DNA from: Chitinophagaceae bacterium
GTDB taxonomy: Bacteria; Bacteroidota; Bacteroidia; Chitinophagales; Chitinophagaceae
Assembly (NCBI GenBank): GCA_023251335.1
Contig: JAHEZA010000112.1
Span: forward strand, 1-7,323
Direction of reading: 5' to 3'
Length of the DNA: 7,323 nt
The notes under the pieces: model-generated
The model's input: the letters and a program-made list of their open reading frames with translations, nothing else
Told to the model about the DNA's origin: nothing
Database searches by the model: none
Position numbers and translations under genes: made by a program
Shown: piece after piece, positions 1 through 7,323 of the stretch
Layout: each line of letters opens with the position of its first letter
How positions within the stretch are numbered: position 1 is the stretch's first letter

Positions 1-213
1 GCTTTCATTACCCGCGCTGTGGCTGTATTCAAGAATTTTAAAATCCGATTTGCGAACAGCATTTAATATTTCGGGAGGTGTTTCAATATCGGGCTGGCCA
101 ATATTCAAATGATAAATGGTAATGCCCCTTTTTTTTGCGTCTTCCGCAAACGGAACCAATTTCCTGATGGGTGAAGCGGGCATTATTTTGCCGCGGTTAC
201 TTATTGATAGCAT
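1..213 (-). CDS. Class I/II PLP-dependent aminotransferase, N-terminal fragment (runs off the left edge)
   Basis: The minus strand reads 71 uninterrupted codons from an ATG at 213 to the window edge, so the 3' part of the gene is missing here. The protein begins MLSISNRGKIMPASPIRKLV and contains the stretch YHLNIGQPDIETPPEI at about residues 34-49, then LEYSHSAGNES at residues 61-71. The N-x-G-x-P-D-x-x-TP pattern followed by a Y-S-x-S-x-G segment is typical of fold-type I aminotransferases of the aspartate aminotransferase group, which move an amino group between an amino acid and a 2-oxo acid using pyridoxal phosphate. The catalytic lysine and most PLP-binding residues would lie beyond the edge, so substrate cannot be assigned. 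No signal peptide is seen, so it is presumably cytoplasmic. It lies 93 bp downstream of the helicase stop on the same strand, with a possible terminator between them, so co-transcription is uncertain. The start is supported by the conserved N-terminal spacing; no Shine-Dalgarno sequence precedes it. Confidence 0.85.
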   Translation of the reverse strand, partial: MLSISNRGKIMPASPIRKLVPFAEDAKKRGITIYHLNIGQPDIETPPEILNAVRKSDFKILEYSHSAGNES

Positions 214-267
214 AGTGTAAAGTTAATTTTAAGTAGAAATAAAATGACATATACAATTCCAAATCTT

Positions 268-304
268 AAAGAAAAATATAGTTTCCTAAATCGAAAGCGG
301 AAAC
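268..304 (-). terminator. Possible weak intrinsic terminator after the helicase gene
   Basis: Two bases past the helicase TAA (307-309), the minus strand can form a 6-bp perfect stem, GTTTCC (304-299) with GGAAAC (286-281), around a 12-nt loop. A T-rich run, TATATTTTTCTTT (280-268), follows at once. Position and order fit a Rho-independent terminator, but the stem is short, half A-T and has a large loop, so termination would be weak. It would separate helicase transcription from the aminotransferase downstream. Confidence 0.35.
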
Positions 305-306
305 AG

Positions 307-2790
307 TTATTCTTTCTCAGCCGTTAATACCATCCTTAACTCGCCATAACTAATATGTTCGGGTAAATTTTCCTTCAACGTTTTAAAACTTTCTTTGCCA
401 TGAATTTTTGCCGCTTCTTTTATCAACCCTTGTTTTTCCACTGAAACCAAATCATCCATATTTATTTGTTTACTGGCAATGAACGACGACAGGTGTCCTT
501 CAATAGTTCCTGTTGTCATGTTTCTTTCTTTAGCGATTTCAACAACGGATTTACCTTCTTTAAATAAATTGAATGATAAAATATTGGTCGGTGTTTTTTC
601 GTCCGACGATTTTTCTTTCCGCTCTCTTTTAGGATTCGCTTCTTTGGCAGCCATATTGCTTTTCACATCATTTCTTCTGCAATAATTCTGTACCAAATCT
701 AAAATGTCATCACCATATTTTTCTGCCTTTGCTTTCCCGAAACCGCTTAACTGCATCAATTCCTTTTTAGTGAATGGCAGATAGGTTGCAATTTCTTTCA
801 GCGCGTTTTGATTAGCCACCAAATAAATTGGCAAATCGGATTCTTCAACAATCCTGTCGCGCCAGCGTTTCAAACTGTCAAATAATTCTTTGTTAGATAC
901 GTCCGTGTAGGATTGTTTTTTTCCACTTGCATAGGAAGACACTTTTAACCGGGGCAGTTCATATTTTATTTTATGCGTTAAAAATGTAGTAACTGAAAAT
1001 GGTTCCTTGCAATATGATAAATAATAATTTTGAAGATGTAAAGCCATCAAAAGCTGGTTTAAATATTCATCAATAATATTGGATGTCTCCCTGTGCTCGG
1101 TTATCAATGGATGATTTTGTACTTCGGCCTGGAAAGCCAGGAACTTTGGTGAAAAATAATTTGCAGCATCATTAATTCTTTTTTGCAACGTCACATTTTT
1201 TTCAATCATGGGTTCTTCTTTCATTAAAGCACCTGTTTGACTTAAGAATTTTAAGCCAATATTTCTTTCAGCAGTAAATAAACTTTTAAATTCATTTATC
1301 CATTTGGCAGCATCGCTGTTTAGTTTTTCCTTGTGTTCATTTAGCTGAAAAGCCAACACATTCACCAGCGAATTTATTTCATTAAAAGAAAAAATATCTT
1401 CTAATAACTGTTGGGTAAATATTTGCCTGGCACCTTCAAACCTCTCTGCCAGCGAGCCTTTCGGCGTCAGCGTTTTCTGTCCGGTTATTACATTTGCATT
1501 ACTGTAGATTGCAGCTGCGGGAATTTTTGACAATAATACAATTCCATCCAGGTTGGTACAGCGGCTGAGCGCTACATACACCTGGCCGCTACTAAAGGCC
1601 GCTCCCGCATCTATCATTACTTTTTCAAACGTAAGCCCCTGGCTTTTGTGAATGGTAATAGCCCATGCAAGCCTTAATGGAAACTGAGTGAAGGTACCAA
1701 GCACTTCCTGTTCCAATTTTCCATCGCTCCGGTTCAATGTATAGCGCGAGTTTTCCCACGTTTCCTTTGCCACATTAATTTCGAAATCATCAGACTCTAC
1801 AATTATTTCTTCCTGCGTCAACGATTTTATGACGCCAATTTTTCCATTAAAATATTTTTTTTCTACCGTATCGTTTTTCAAAAACATTACCTGAGCGCCG
1901 ACTTTTAAAATAAGTTCACCTTCTGCCGGATACATATTTTCAGGAAAATCTTCTTCGATAATGGCGTGGTAAGTTACAGAGGCAGCAGATAATTTGTGCA
2001 GCTCGCGCGCATTGATTTGGTCCGCCTGGTTATTGTGTGAAGTAAGCGTAATATATTTCTCTTCCAGCCCAGGCCTGAAAGACGGAAAATATCTCTGATG
2101 AAGATCTTCAAAATCATCCGCGTTCATTTGATTGTTTCGCACTTTATTTAAGAGATAAACAAATGAATCTTCTTTCTGCCGGTAAATTTTATTGAGTTCA
2201 ATTAACATCGGCATTTGTTCCTTCACGACATAACTATCGAAGAAAAATTCTGATGAATAATATTCCTGCAAAATACTCCATTCATGGCGTTGAGCCACAG
2301 GAGGCAATTGGTACAAATCACCAATACATAACAGTTGTACGCCACCAAAAGGAAGTTCATGTTTTCTACGTACTGATCGTAAAATCGTATCAACTGCGTC
2401 CATCGTATCACAACGCACCATGCTAATTTCATCAATTACCAATAACTCCATCTTACGAAGAATCTCCTGCCGCCGCGTGTTGAATTTCATTTTCCCAAGC
2501 AATTCACTTTTGCTGGCTGCAGTTGGCAAAAAAGGATGGAATGGCAATTGAAACAAACTGTGTAATGTAACACCGCCGGCATTGATAGCGGCAACGCCTG
2601 TGGGCGCCGCAACGATAATATTTTTGGAACAATTTTCTTTTAGGTATTTCAGAAAAGTTGTTTTGCCGGTGCCGGCTTTCCCGGTCAAAAAAATATTCTC
2701 ACTTGTTTCTGTAACGAAACGATAAGCAAGATCGAATACTTCATTTCGATCTATCGAGTTTGTACTTAATGTAACAATATTATTAGCCAT
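307..2790 (-). CDS. PIF1-like ATP-dependent DNA helicase with C-terminal HRDC and helix-turn-helix domains
   Basis: Superfamily 1B helicase, expected to unwind DNA 5'-3' using ATP in repair, replication or recombination; cytoplasmic. Residues are numbered from a GTG at 2808; the preferred start is ATG at 2790 (residue 7, MANNIVTL), giving 827 aa, because the extra six codons add nothing conserved. Visible motifs: Walker A GKAGTGKTT (43-51), motif Ia VAAPTGVAA (66-74) with TLHSLFQLP (81-89), Walker B VIDEISMV (124-131), motif III GDLYQLPPV (163-171), motif IV-like IYRQ (208-211), motif V AITIHKSQGLTF (383-394) and motif VI VYVALSRC (410-417). These are PIF1/RecD2-type motifs. A less recognisable stretch (about 460-635) leads to an HRDC domain (about 638-710, with LSGFGKAKAEKYG), a charged K/E/R linker (about 714-740) and a RecQ-type HTH_40-like domain (about 742-830, with VVEIAKERNMTTGTIEGHL). 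All ATPase motifs are intact. The gene is divergent from the esterase. DNA substrate and partners are unknown. Confidence 0.93.
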   Translation of the reverse strand: MANNIVTLSTNSIDRNEVFDLAYRFVTETSENIFLTGKAGTGKTTFLKYLKENCSKNIIVAAPTGVAAINAGGVTLHSLFQLPFHPFLPTAASKSELLGKMKFNTRRQEILRKMELLVIDEISMVRCDTMDAVDTILRSVRRKHELPFGGVQLLCIGDLYQLPPVAQRHEWSILQEYYSSEFFFDSYVVKEQMPMLIELNKIYRQKEDSFVYLLNKVRNNQMNADDFEDLHQRYFPSFRPGLEEKYITLTSHNNQADQINARELHKLSAASVTYHAIIEEDFPENMYPAEGELILKVGAQVMFLKNDTVEKKYFNGKIGVIKSLTQEEIIVESDDFEINVAKETWENSRYTLNRSDGKLEQEVLGTFTQFPLRLAWAITIHKSQGLTFEKVMIDAGAAFSSGQVYVALSRCTNLDGIVLLSKIPAAAIYSNANVITGQKTLTPKGSLAERFEGARQIFTQQLLEDIFSFNEINSLVNVLAFQLNEHKEKLNSDAAKWINEFKSLFTAERNIGLKFLSQTGALMKEEPMIEKNVTLQKRINDAANYFSPKFLAFQAEVQNHPLITEHRETSNIIDEYLNQLLMALHLQNYYLSYCKEPFSVTTFLTHKIKYELPRLKVSSYASGKKQSYTDVSNKELFDSLKRWRDRIVEESDLPIYLVANQNALKEIATYLPFTKKELMQLSGFGKAKAEKYGDDILDLVQNYCRRNDVKSNMAAKEANPKRERKEKSSDEKTPTNILSFNLFKEGKSVVEIAKERNMTTGTIEGHLSSFIASKQINMDDLVSVEKQGLIKEAAKIHGKESFKTLKENLPEHISYGELRMVLTAEKE

Positions 2791-2998
2791 AGAATCATTT
2801 ATAAACACAACATTAAAGATATTTTTTTATCGCCGGTATGAAGAAATTAGAGAAATTGAAGATAACGAAAATCATTGGTGCGGGAACTCCTGGTATTAGT
2901 AATGTTGTTGTTTTCATACAGTGAACAAAGTTTTATTGCCGATTTCTATTTTCCTCTTTTACAATTTACTACTTTCGCTCTGGTCAAATAAAATTTTA
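2791..2998. promoter_or_regulatory. Divergent intergenic region expected to hold promoters for the helicase and the esterase
   Basis: The helicase (minus) and esterase (plus) are transcribed away from each other, so their promoters should lie here. Candidates resembling the Bacteroidota -7 element TAnnTTTG are weak. On the minus strand TATCTTTA (2821-2814) is one base off, about 24 nt before the helicase ATG, but has no TTG at the right upstream distance. On the plus strand TAATGTTG (2900-2907) is one base off and has a TTG at 2875-2877 with a 22-bp spacer, which is on the long side. The region also holds a 28-codon ORF (2838-2924) and an in-frame GTG (2921) upstream of the esterase. The placement is inferred from gene orientation; neither motif is strong. 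Confidence 0.35.
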
Positions 2999-4411
2999 AT
3001 GATGAAAAAACTTTCCTTTTCTCTCGTTGCAATCTTTCTACTGTTTTTTTATTTTTCTGCGAACGCCTATACAAGACTCCCTGATATTTTTTCAAATAAT
3101 ATGGTGTTGCAACAACAAACAACAATTCATTTTAATGGCTTTGCAGACCCCGGACAAAAGATAAGTGTCATTGCAGGATGGAATGGAGATACTTTAAAAA
3201 CTGCTGCCACATCAAATACAAAGTGGACAGTTGACTTAAAAACACCCAAAGCCGGAGGACCTTACCAGATAACTATTATAGGCGATAGCACCATTACCAT
3301 AGAAAATGTGTTGATTGGTGAAGTATGGATATGTACCGGGCAATCCAACATGGAATTTAGCGCTGACTGGCATTTTAATAATTACCAGGAAGAGATCAAT
3401 AAAGCCAACCATCCTGAGATACGTTTTTTTCACATTCAGAAAATATCAGCTTCTTATCCACAGCAGGAAGTCCGTGGCAAATGGGAAGTATGTACGCCGC
3501 CAACAATGCATTTATTTAGTGCAGCGGGATATTTTTTTGGAAGAACTTTAAATGAGAATCTTCACCAACCTGTCGGCTTGATAGAATCCTGCTGGGGAGG
3601 CTCTCCGGTAGAAGCATGGACACCCGAAGAAGTTTTCAAAAACAATGAACAACTGGCCATTTCGGCAACGAAATTAACGCCCGTTCCCTGGAGCCCGGTA
3701 AGGCCCGGTGTAAACTATAATGCGATGATAGCACCTATTATTAATTTTCCAATTGCGGGCGCTATCTGGTACCAGGGCGAAGCCAATGTAATTAATGCAT
3801 CCGGCTATCAGGCAACTTTTAGTGAAATGATACAATCGTGGCGAATGCAGTGGAAAAAAGAATTCCCTTTTTATTTTGTACAGATAGCACCGTTCAATTA
3901 TGGACAAGGTTATGGAGGAGCGGAAGTAAGGGAAGCACAATTGCAAACTTATCGCACTGTGCCCAAAACGGGAATGGTGGTAGTGACTGATATCACCGGT
4001 GACACAAATGATATTCATCCGAAAGATAAGCTGGACGTGGGAAAAAGGCTTGCAGCCTGGGCGCTTGCCAATACTTACGGCAAACAAAATATTATCTTTT
4101 CGGGCCCTCTCTATCGTTCTATGGATATAACAGGAAATAAGGCGATCCTCTATTTTGATTTCGCAAAAGATGGATTGATAAAGAAAGGCGAGCACCTTAC
4201 TGATTTTCTTATTGCGGGCGGCGATCATCAATTTTTTCCTGCAACAGCGACTATTTCGGATAGCACTGTAATTGTTTATAGCGCACAGGTGGCGAATCCT
4301 GTGGCCGTAAGGATGGGATTTACCAATACAGCAATTCCAAATCTTTTTAATAAAGCAGGATTACCAGCATCACCTTTCAGAACTGATGACTGGGATTTAA
4401 AACAACGATAA
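2999..4411 (+). CDS. Secreted sialate O-acetylesterase-like SGNH hydrolase (SASA/DUF303 family)
   Basis: Predicted carbohydrate esterase that removes O-acetyl groups from sialic acid or other acetylated glycans in the periplasm or outside the cell. With ATG at 2999 the protein is 470 aa and starts with a clear Sec signal peptide: MMKK, a hydrophobic core, then a cleavage site after SANA (residues 20-23). A beta-sandwich-like N-terminal part begins LPDIFSNNMVLQQ (27-39), the family's typical opening. SGNH motifs: GEVWICTGQSNMEF (107-120, nucleophile Ser116), WGGSPVEAW (199-207), IWYQGEAN (256-263) and DIHP (338-341), with Asp338/His340 as the likely other catalytic residues. Family length is typically about 450-650 aa, so this is a compact full-length member. 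The frame stays open back to a GTG at 2921, which would add 26 residues carrying a second hydrophobic segment; the 2999 start (or the adjacent ATG at 3002) is preferred because it yields a normal signal peptide. No sugar-uptake or sialidase genes lie nearby, so the substrate is open; plant-polysaccharide acetyl groups are possible. Confidence 0.9.
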   Translation: MMKKLSFSLVAIFLLFFYFSANAYTRLPDIFSNNMVLQQQTTIHFNGFADPGQKISVIAGWNGDTLKTAATSNTKWTVDLKTPKAGGPYQITIIGDSTITIENVLIGEVWICTGQSNMEFSADWHFNNYQEEINKANHPEIRFFHIQKISASYPQQEVRGKWEVCTPPTMHLFSAAGYFFGRTLNENLHQPVGLIESCWGGSPVEAWTPEEVFKNNEQLAISATKLTPVPWSPVRPGVNYNAMIAPIINFPIAGAIWYQGEANVINASGYQATFSEMIQSWRMQWKKEFPFYFVQIAPFNYGQGYGGAEVREAQLQTYRTVPKTGMVVVTDITGDTNDIHPKDKLDVGKRLAAWALANTYGKQNIIFSGPLYRSMDITGNKAILYFDFAKDGLIKKGEHLTDFLIAGGDHQFFPATATISDSTVIVYSAQVANPVAVRMGFTNTAIPNLFNKAGLPASPFRTDDWDLKQR

Positions 4412-4513
4412 CGTATATGATTAGCCGATAATAATTTGGCAACATTTACAGTAAAGAAAGAAATAATCAGTATTCCTATTCAAAGAGAATATCATCGTCA
4501 AATTGTCGCTATC

Positions 4514-6547
4514 CTACCAAATCTTTACACGCGAAGAATCAGGTACATACATTTCATCACCGGGCTTCACATTAAAGGCTTTATAGAATTCATCTATGTT
4601 TACGAAAGGCCCGTTCACCCTGGATTTAGCAGGTGCATGAGGGTCCGTTAGTAGTTGAGTTTTCAGGCTTTCATCGCGTGTTTCATAAAGCCAACTCAAA
4701 GCATAGCCAAGAAAAAAACGCTGCATAGGCGTAAAGCCGTCTATCACTTTATTATCCTTGAATGCCTTTGATTTCTCAAAAGCGGTAAGTCCTATTTCCA
4801 AACCACCAAGGTCAGCAATGTTTTCTCCCTGGGTGACTTCACCGTTGATATGATACCCCGGCACAGGTTCAAAAGCATTGAATTGTTTTATAATTCCTTC
4901 GCCCCTTTTCGTAAATTGTAGAGAATCTTCTTTGGTCCACCAGTTGTGTAAATTTCCTTTATCATCATAGAGCCTTCCCTGGTCATCAAAGCCATGAGTG
5001 ATTTCGTGGCCGATGTAAGAGGCACCCACATATCCCCACATGGTGGCATCATCCAGTTCGGCATCTTCGTAGCCCGGAACAATAAAAGCCGCGGCAGGAA
5101 AAACAATTTCGTTATTGCTCGGATCATAATACGCATTATACGTTTGCGGAAACATGTCCCACTCATCTTTATTTACCGGTTTGCCCAACTTATTTATTTT
5201 AAAATCATACCACCACTTATCAGCATTCATCTGATTTTGCAAATAACTTTCCTTACTGATATCCATACCCGAAAAATCTTTCCATTTATCAGGGAAGCCA
5301 ATTTTCTTTTTAATCGCTGCAAGTTTTATCAGCGCTTTTTCTTTGGTACTGTCGCTCATCCATGTAAGGTTTTGTATTCTTTCTTTATACGCGTCTCTTA
5401 TTGCTTCTACCATTTTGATGTAGCGTTGCTTAGCGGAATCATTAAAATATTGCTTTACGTAAAGCTGGCCTAATAGTTCCCCCATAGCGTCTTGCTCAGA
5501 ATTGACCACTCTTTTCCAGCGTGGCTTGCGCTCCTTAGCACCACTCAATAATTTATTAAAATTAAAATTTTCAATACCATATGCGTTTGGTAATGCGTCT
5601 GCATAATGTTCTAATAAATGAAAACGTAAATAATTTTTTAAGACAGGGGCTGGCGTCGATTTCAAAATTCCATCAAGCGCGGCAAAAAATTCCGGCTGGC
5701 CTACAATCACTGAATCAATATGTTTTACTCCCGTGGCCGAAAGAAATTTTTCCCAGTTCATTACAGGGTATTTTTTTGAAAGATCGTTGATTGCGATTTT
5801 ATTATAATTGGCATAGGGATCTCTCAATTGTTCCCGCGTGCGCGAAACCTTAGCCAGTTTTGTTTCAAAAGCCAGTATAGAAGTTCCTATGTTTTTAGTT
5901 TTCGCTGTATCAGTGCCGCTTAGTTCAAGAATTTTTGTAATGTGCCTTACATATTCGTTCCTGATATTTATTGTAGAAGAATCTGTCTTAAAATAATACT
6001 CCCGATCTGGCAGGCCAAGCCCTCCCTGCCATAGCTTGTATGCCTCCAGATCACTGTATTTATCATCAGGGCCCACAGCAGCATCGAATAAATTGTCAAT
6101 TCCATTATCATACAATTGAGTAATTGTTTCCATGAAGGAATTGATGGTTTGTATTGAATTAATGGTATCAAGCCACGGCTGTAATCTTTTCGTCCCTTCC
6201 TTTTCTATTGTGGCAGTATCCATTGCAGCCATCCAGAAATCGCCAATCATTTGCGACGCACTTCCCTTTGCGCCTTCATTTTTAGCAGCCTCTTCACTAA
6301 TGGTTTTAAGCCTTCTTTGGTTTTCTTCATTAACAACGTAACCAATGCCCCATCCATTCTGATCAGCAGGAATAGGATTCTTCTTAATCCAACCGCCATT
6401 AGCATACTCAAAAAAATCATTTGATGACTTAACAGTAGTATCAAGATTAGCGGCTGCTACGTAAGCTTTTACCTGCGTTTTGCTGTTATTATTACAGGAA
6501 AGTAATAAAGAACAGATGATGGCAATTGGAAAGACTTTGTTGAACAT
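4514..6547 (-). CDS. M13 (neprilysin/PepO-like) zinc metalloendopeptidase, predicted lipoprotein
   Basis: Zinc endopeptidase of family M13, expected to cleave short peptides at the amino side of hydrophobic residues. The 677-aa protein begins at ATG 6547 with a lipoprotein signal: MFNKVFPIAIICSLLLSC, with lipobox LLSC and lipid-bearing Cys18, so it should be membrane-anchored in the periplasm or outer membrane. The N-terminal M13 domain opens with NDFFEYANGGWI (43-54). Catalytic features: substrate-binding NAYYDP (471-476), HEITH (His514, Glu515, His518), GENIADLGG (574-582; third zinc ligand Glu575, Asp579), and His637/Arg643 with the same six-residue spacing as the neprilysin His711/Arg717 pair. 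The C-terminus SRVKIW matches the family's terminal R-V-x-x-W pattern. Length is normal for bacterial M13 enzymes and all key residues are present, so it should be active. It converges on the esterase and lies 157 bp downstream of the alpha/beta hydrolase on the same strand; that gap argues against tight co-transcription. The physiological substrate cannot be read from sequence. Confidence 0.95.
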   Translation of the reverse strand: MFNKVFPIAIICSLLLSCNNNSKTQVKAYVAAANLDTTVKSSNDFFEYANGGWIKKNPIPADQNGWGIGYVVNEENQRRLKTISEEAAKNEGAKGSASQMIGDFWMAAMDTATIEKEGTKRLQPWLDTINSIQTINSFMETITQLYDNGIDNLFDAAVGPDDKYSDLEAYKLWQGGLGLPDREYYFKTDSSTINIRNEYVRHITKILELSGTDTAKTKNIGTSILAFETKLAKVSRTREQLRDPYANYNKIAINDLSKKYPVMNWEKFLSATGVKHIDSVIVGQPEFFAALDGILKSTPAPVLKNYLRFHLLEHYADALPNAYGIENFNFNKLLSGAKERKPRWKRVVNSEQDAMGELLGQLYVKQYFNDSAKQRYIKMVEAIRDAYKERIQNLTWMSDSTKEKALIKLAAIKKKIGFPDKWKDFSGMDISKESYLQNQMNADKWWYDFKINKLGKPVNKDEWDMFPQTYNAYYDPSNNEIVFPAAAFIVPGYEDAELDDATMWGYVGASYIGHEITHGFDDQGRLYDDKGNLHNWWTKEDSLQFTKRGEGIIKQFNAFEPVPGYHINGEVTQGENIADLGGLEIGLTAFEKSKAFKDNKVIDGFTPMQRFFLGYALSWLYETRDESLKTQLLTDPHAPAKSRVNGPFVNIDEFYKAFNVKPGDEMYVPDSSRVKIW

Positions 6548-6704
6548 AGTTGTTATTTTAAGTTTGATAAAAAGACAAGGCAGAGTAAATTACAAAAACT
6601 TCGTGTATCATTTAGGTTCGTCACTGATATATTTCCAGGATTTCGTTTTGACGCAGTAAACAAAGAAAAAACTCAAATTCTTATTCAACTGCTTGCCAAA
6701 AAAC

Positions 6705-7323
6705 TCACAGGCTCAACACAGAATCCAGCTTTTGATGAAAAAGCGGAAATTCATTGAGATTATTATGAGCACCATTTTCAATCCTAACAAATTCATCGCC
6801 GGATTTTAATACATTTTTCAATTTAGCTGCACAACGATAAGGAACAGTGCCATCGTTGGTGCCCTGGAAAATAAGTACCGGTACTTGTACCTCTTGCAGG
6901 TATTCGCCCACAGGGAATTTAAAATGAGCCATGCGACCTGTCGGATAAATGGGCGCATAAGAGCTCATCAGATCAGGAATGCTGTAATAAGGCGTTTCTA
7001 AAATTAATCTTTTACATTTTTCTTTGGCGGCAATATAGGAAGCTACACCGGAGCCTAACGATCTGCCATACACGATAATTTTTTCGGCATCAAATTTTGA
7101 ATGAACCAGTTTATACACTTCTTTAGCTTGCTTATACATATTTTCTTCTGTAAGGGCACCGGTAGTCTTTCCAAACGTAGGATAATCGGGCATCCATACT
7201 TCATAACCCTGCTTAAGAAAGAGCCGTGCTTCGTCTTCATAGCGTATCACATTTCCCTTGTTACCATGAAAATAAATTACCGCACCCTTTGGTATTGAAC
7301 CCGATGGGAAAAACTGAATCATA
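6705..7323 (-). CDS. Alpha/beta hydrolase (BEM46/ABHD13-like serine hydrolase), C-terminal part; 5' end off the window
   Basis: The frame is open to the right edge. The Met codon at 7322-7320 is probably internal, because in this family a region of several dozen residues precedes the conserved GAVIYFHGN segment, and here that segment starts only 13 residues after this Met. Counting from that Met: oxyanion-hole motif FHGNKGN (18-24), nucleophile elbow GRSLG (86-90, Ser88), ETPYYS (109-114), catalytic acid in GTNDGTVP (154-161, Asp157), and catalytic His in GAHNNL (184-189, His186). The Ser-Asp-His triad is therefore complete. The overall layout fits the BEM46/ABHD13/ABHD17 group of serine hydrolases (esterase, thioesterase or peptidase-like); the substrate is unknown. 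Whether a signal peptide or membrane anchor exists cannot be seen because the N-terminus is missing. The gene ends with TGA at 6707-6705, and no convincing terminator follows in the gap before the M13 gene. Confidence 0.88.
   Translation of the reverse strand, partial: MIQFFPSGSIPKGAVIYFHGNKGNVIRYEDEARLFLKQGYEVWMPDYPTFGKTTGALTEENMYKQAKEVYKLVHSKFDAEKIIVYGRSLGSGVASYIAAKEKCKRLILETPYYSIPDLMSSYAPIYPTGRMAHFKFPVGEYLQEVQVPVLIFQGTNDGTVPYRCAAKLKNVLKSGDEFVRIENGAHNNLNEFPLFHQKLDSVLSL

Noticed and set aside
3674..4231. A 185-codon open frame antisense to the esterase
   Set aside because: It lies wholly inside a gene with strong SGNH motifs, its translation has no recognisable domain, and its composition (many Cys, His, Arg, Ile) looks like a reverse-strand shadow.
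4478..4492. Hairpin TATTC-AAAGA-GAATA between the convergent genes
   Set aside because: Five A-T-rich pairs without a T-tract on either strand; too weak to call a terminator.
4994..5473. A 159-codon open frame on the plus strand within the M13 peptidase gene
   Set aside because: It overlaps the catalytic part of an intact M13 gene on the opposite strand and its translation resembles no family.
6653..6692. GCAGT/ACTGC inverted repeat downstream of the hydrolase, considered as a terminator
   Set aside because: A 5-bp stem with a 30-nt loop and no following T-run is not a credible terminator.
6548..6704. Search for a promoter of the M13 gene in the 157-bp gap
   Set aside because: The best -7-like sequence, TAATTTAC (6582-6575, minus), has two mismatches to TAnnTTTG and no TTG at proper spacing, so no site is annotated. 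No other gene or RNA structure was seen in the gap.
6666..6707. Direct repeat AAAAAACTCA (6666-6675 and 6698-6707)
   Set aside because: Only 10 bp and A-rich, one copy includes the hydrolase stop codon; easily expected by chance in AT-rich sequence.
1..7323. The window as a possible defence island or mobile element because of the helicase
   Set aside because: No nuclease, integrase, transposase, toxin, tRNA-associated att site or terminal repeats were found; the neighbours are ordinary metabolic and envelope enzymes.

Overview
This AT-rich window looks like a chromosomal stretch from a member of the Bacteroidota, probably near Chitinophagaceae/Sphingobacteriia. That placement is an inference. 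It rests on the gene families present (a PIF1-like helicase with RecQ-type HRDC and HTH tails, a secreted SASA/DUF303 esterase, an M13 lipoprotein peptidase), on the lack of Shine-Dalgarno-like sequence before any start, and on protein flavour. No rRNA, tRNA, CRISPR array, insertion sequence, phage gene or attachment site was seen.

Layout from left to right. Positions 1-213 (minus) hold the N-terminal 71 codons of a class I/II PLP-dependent aminotransferase whose remainder lies off the left edge. Positions 307-2790 (minus) encode a PIF1-family helicase with C-terminal HRDC and helix-turn-helix domains, followed by a weak terminator-like hairpin. A roughly 200-bp divergent intergenic region separates it from positions 2999-4411 (plus), a secreted sialate O-acetylesterase-like SGNH hydrolase. 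Positions 4514-6547 (minus) encode a neprilysin-like M13 zinc metallopeptidase with a lipoprotein signal, converging on the esterase across about 100 bp. Positions 6705-7323 (minus) are the C-terminal part of a BEM46/ABHD13-like alpha/beta hydrolase whose N-terminus is off the right edge.

The genes do not form an evident pathway or defence island. Orientation and spacing suggest mostly single-gene transcription units: DNA maintenance (helicase), amino-acid metabolism (aminotransferase), and envelope or extracellular hydrolysis (esterase, M13 peptidase). All three complete genes are intact with catalytic motifs present. I found no convincing new biological system. The points most worth a second look are the helicase domain fusion and the esterase start region, where a 28-codon ORF overlaps an alternative GTG start.
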